DNA of 64,000 bases from Andalucia godoyi. Lineage: Eukaryota > Discoba > Jakobea > Jakobida > Andaluciidae. The position numbers were made by a program, and so were the translations under genes. This document shows positions 61,432-64,000 of the stretch, piece after piece; the first letter of the stretch is position 1; each line of letters opens with the position of its first letter. The notes below the pieces were generated by a model. It did not search any database. It worked only from the letters and a program-made list of their open reading frames with translations, and was not told the DNA's origin. The stretch covers positions 186,001-250,000 of the forward strand of contig VRVR01000013.1 of the NCBI GenBank assembly GCA_009859145.1. Direction: 5' to 3'.

Positions 61432-63918
61432 CTACGGACCGGCACCGTCTAATTTTGCAAGGACCAGTTTTTTGCCTGCTTCAAGCAAGCTTTCCACAGA
61501 GCAGTCCAGCTTCTGAGACTTCAAGAATCGCAATGACTTCGCTGCAATGGGTTTCCAAAGAGGAGAGGTTTCATAGTGGTGTTGGAGAAAGGAGTACACA
61601 AGAATGGTGGTCCAAATATCAACTGATAAGCCAGAAAATGTGTTGCGAGCGTCCGGAAGAGAGATTCCCATTGCTGGCACATCGCTGAAATGCCAACTAC
61701 CGTCGAACCTCTGAAGAGATATCAGGTTACGAAGAACTGCTGCGCTGTTGTCTCCTTCTTGTCGTTTCTGTTCCATCTCAGCATCATCCTCAAAGTTTGC
61801 TGCCTCTTGAGCTGCGTCATAAGCTGCGTCCCGCTTAGACCCGGCTGTCGAAAATGCAGTACGTGTGTTAGCAGCAAGTAGATCAACGGCGCATTTGGAA
61901 GGCGCAGCTGGTGCTACAGAAGAGGACCTACGCACCGCAGAGATAATCCGACATCCACCACCAAGCATCCCGCTCGGGCGGCCAAATCCTCCCCGACCTC
62001 CAGAAGATCGAACGGCGACGCTGCCGGGCTCCTTTCTTCTGACTTCAATTGGGACTTCTCGAAGTTGCATGCCGTTATTGGCATCAGAAGATTTCCGCTT
62101 CTCAACTGCGACGAAGCCAGTAAGTGGACACAATACTGAATATTTCAGAGAAAGGCCAAGCATTTTGTCTTCCTGCCGTTTTTTCCACGCTTCTGCAGGC
62201 TCGGCCTCAGACTGAACACCAGCAAACCGTTGCTGAACCGATCCCGAGGGTTTAGCAGCGAACTTTTGCTCTTGCAGTTCCCTCAACAGCGCTCGGCCTG
62301 CCAGTTTGGATAAGGGAAATTCAACATCTTCAGCGACATTTCTGCGGATTGCAACCAAAAGCTCTGCGCCTCGGAAAACCCGAGCCTCTATAACACCGGG
62401 TGAGTTTCCAGCATCCACAATTGCATACGCACAAAATCGATCCCCCCGAAATACTGGCGGCACCATTGAAGGGCAAGCCTCAATGCTGAACTCTTCCGGC
62501 GAGTCTGGTAAATTCCACTCAATCCGAAGATCAGCAAAACAGGGCTGCAAAGCTCTGTTCAGCTGATGTGCAACCGGAACATCAACGTCCGTATTCGGAG
62601 GGATGAACATGGCTTTACCGAAGGTTGTCCGTGCAAGCCCTTTGACCAGAGCACGAGACGGGCTGGAGCCTAGACCAAAAGAGAAGATGCGATTTTGCTT
62701 CGAGGCCTTTCGGCACTCGTCCATCACCTCCGTGACATTAGATATTTCGCCATCGGTGAGCAAGAATATTTGTCGAGACTGTGCTTGCGGTGGTTGCGAG
62801 AACAGCCACAGCAAAGGTTGCAATAATTCCGTGCCTCCCATATTCGCAGAAAGGTTGTCGATCAGCAGCTTTGCTTCCGCTGCTGATTCTTCCGAGTATA
62901 TTCTTGACTGTGGAAATAGCTGAGCATAGGACGACCCAAATCGCACGATGTTGAACCGAAAATTAAGCGGAATGCTTTTCAGAAACACCAGCATCGCCTG
63001 GCGGGCATAATCGATCTTTCCTTCTTCTTCCATCGATCCGGAGCAGTCAACGACGAACACCAGTTCTGTATCGGCAGCTTCGACCTGTTTCCCGTCATCC
63101 ACAGGCGGGACCAAACAGAGCATAGCAACTGTTTCCTTTCCAGGCTGGCACGATTCGACAAACAGCTGCGCTCCAATCCGATTAGCATTATCTACTTTCA
63201 TTCTCACATCAACAATAAGATCTCGATCCAAATGGGTCCCCTTGTTGGACAGGGACAGCTGTATTTTCTGTGAAGAGATGATCTCTGTGGACATTGGGTG
63301 CGATGGCGACGATACGGCCGCGACATTTCCCGCCCCATCGACCGTGCAAGAAAACTCAAGCGAGTAAGGGGTCGAAGACACATACTGTGCATTCGTGTCT
63401 GCAGGGCCAGTGACACCCTTCGCACTTGGGTTATACCGCGGTGCAATAGCGGTGGGCAGCACAAACCGGATACTGTTCGACTCCGTGTTCACATCCAGTT
63501 CACAGGAGTATTCGATTACGATTTTGCACTGTTTCTGCGGCTGCAGCCCGCCAACGCTAACAATGAACATATCGCGAGAGGCATCGTTCTGCTCCATTAG
63601 ATATGCCCCGCTTCCACGAGCAAGCGCATCGGAGTATTCTCGTTGAGCCTCTTTCTTTGGCTTCAGCACCGATTCAATCTCACGATCATCGACGACTGCC
63701 TTGAAAGAATGCACAGCTGCATCTTCCTCAATTGGAAAAACATACACTGCCTCCACAGGTGCTGATTCCGCGTTGGCATAAGTTTGCGTTGCTGTCACAA
63801 ACGCGGCACAAGCAGAAATGCGAACAGAAACAGCTACAGATTGAAGCGGGACCTGCTGTTGGTGCTCGAAAGGCTTTACAACTGGGCTTGTTGTGGGGGG
63901 CTTGCAAATCACGAGCAT
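61432..63918 (-). CDS. VIT and von Willebrand A domain protein (VWA5A-like)
   Basis: 828 residues from MLVICKPPTTSPVVKPFEHQ; the frame is open further but has no ATG. Residues ~10-150 are a VIT domain (vault protein inter-alpha-trypsin type): AVYVFPIEEDAAVHSFKAVV, then KPKKEAQREYSDALARGSGA and FIVSVGGLQPQKQCKIVIEY. A vWA domain (~270-440) has the MIDAS DCSGSM and the following FLLTDGE, so it should bind a divalent metal ion. The C-terminal ~150 residues carry Gly/Arg-rich linker and the block LISLQRFDGSWHFSD plus a helical end. This is the plan of VWA5A/LOH11CR2A and related proteins, which lack a signal peptide and are cytoplasmic; function is poorly known. No intron. Confidence 0.9.
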   Translation of the reverse strand: MLVICKPPTTSPVVKPFEHQQQVPLQSVAVSVRISACAAFVTATQTYANAESAPVEAVYVFPIEEDAAVHSFKAVVDDREIESVLKPKKEAQREYSDALARGSGAYLMEQNDASRDMFIVSVGGLQPQKQCKIVIEYSCELDVNTESNSIRFVLPTAIAPRYNPSAKGVTGPADTNAQYVSSTPYSLEFSCTVDGAGNVAAVSSPSHPMSTEIISSQKIQLSLSNKGTHLDRDLIVDVRMKVDNANRIGAQLFVESCQPGKETVAMLCLVPPVDDGKQVEAADTELVFVVDCSGSMEEEGKIDYARQAMLVFLKSIPLNFRFNIVRFGSSYAQLFPQSRIYSEESAAEAKLLIDNLSANMGGTELLQPLLWLFSQPPQAQSRQIFLLTDGEISNVTEVMDECRKASKQNRIFSFGLGSSPSRALVKGLARTTFGKAMFIPPNTDVDVPVAHQLNRALQPCFADLRIEWNLPDSPEEFSIEACPSMVPPVFRGDRFCAYAIVDAGNSPGVIEARVFRGAELLVAIRRNVAEDVEFPLSKLAGRALLRELQEQKFAAKPSGSVQQRFAGVQSEAEPAEAWKKRQEDKMLGLSLKYSVLCPLTGFVAVEKRKSSDANNGMQLREVPIEVRRKEPGSVAVRSSGGRGGFGRPSGMLGGGCRIISAVRRSSSVAPAAPSKCAVDLLAANTRTAFSTAGSKRDAAYDAAQEAANFEDDAEMEQKRQEGDNSAAVLRNLISLQRFDGSWHFSDVPAMGISLPDARNTFSGLSVDIWTTILVYSFLQHHYETSPLWKPIAAKSLRFLKSQKLDCSVESLLEAGKKLVLAKLDGAGP

Positions 63919-64000
63919 TTTTGGGATAACTATGCGAACAATAGATACAGACACAAAAGATCTTTGTGACGACGACGATTGCGATGTTTGGCAGCTTCCC
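63919..64000. other. Upstream edge of the window
   Basis: The 5' flank of the VIT/vWA gene. An upstream exon would lie beyond the window. Confidence 0.4.

Overview
The window is nuclear DNA of a flagellated, free-living unicellular eukaryote. The evidence is spliceosomal introns with GTATGT-like donors, beta-tubulin, a 4,350-codon axonemal dynein heavy chain, a dynein-regulatory-complex (DRC9/10) protein, a kinesin, an augmin subunit, EMC1, CSTF1, NSE1, ataxin-2 and TRAPPC13. All three standard stop codons end recognisable genes, so the code looks standard. Genes are dense on both strands and mostly intronless, with short spacers rich in homopurine, homopyrimidine and simple repeats. I cannot fix the lineage. 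The set (AIR9-type repeats, augmin, DRC, nuclear yqgF, Fanzor relics) fits many protist groups.

Layout. 1-3.3 kb: TRAPPC13 (5' partial), LYRM2-like, YqgF-like nuclease. 3.4-7.9 kb: beta-tubulin, a repeat island, DRC9/10-like protein. 8.3-16.8 kb: one five-exon gene for a giant secreted protein with a signal peptide, an EGF-like module, about 22 IPT/TIG repeats and a GH25-like tail. 17.2-19.4 kb: a Fanzor-type (eukaryotic TnpB) element with a decayed ORF, a RING-less NSE1, and a second dispersed repeat. 19.6-27.2 kb: ataxin-2, a small coiled-coil protein, an RCC1/coiled-coil protein, CSTF1, another coiled-coil protein. 27.6-33 kb: EMC1, HAUS2, annexin. 34.2-47.2 kb: axonemal dynein heavy chain in one exon. 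47.2-49.8 kb: the largest gene-free stretch. 49.8-54.9 kb: PaaI-type thioesterase, CLC chloride channel, a small spliced membrane protein, PH plus Ras-like pseudo-GTPase. 55-58.8 kb: repeat fragment, second Fanzor relic, kinesin with AIR9-type repeats, and an internally deleted copy of the first Fanzor element. 59.1-64 kb: DJ-1, enoyl-CoA hydratase, VIT/vWA protein.

Functional themes are cilia and microtubules (tubulin, DRC, dynein, HAUS2, kinesin-AIR9), secretory traffic and membranes (TRAPPC13, EMC1, CLC, annexin), RNA processing (CSTF1, ataxin-2) and mitochondrial metabolism (LYRM2, enoyl-CoA hydratase, possibly DJ-1). These genes are not arranged as operons.

The most unusual content is a small mobile-element system. 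There are two independent Fanzor relics. One belongs to a 705-bp element whose two ends also bound a 340-bp internally deleted derivative 40 kb away, nearly identical in the shared left part. A separate ~370-bp repeat family has a palindromic end, and one of its copies lies directly upstream of the second relic. Also notable are the strict A/B alternation of TIG repeats in the giant secreted protein, the kinesin-AIR9 fusion and the PH/pseudo-GTPase fusion. All family calls come from reading motifs; no database search was run.
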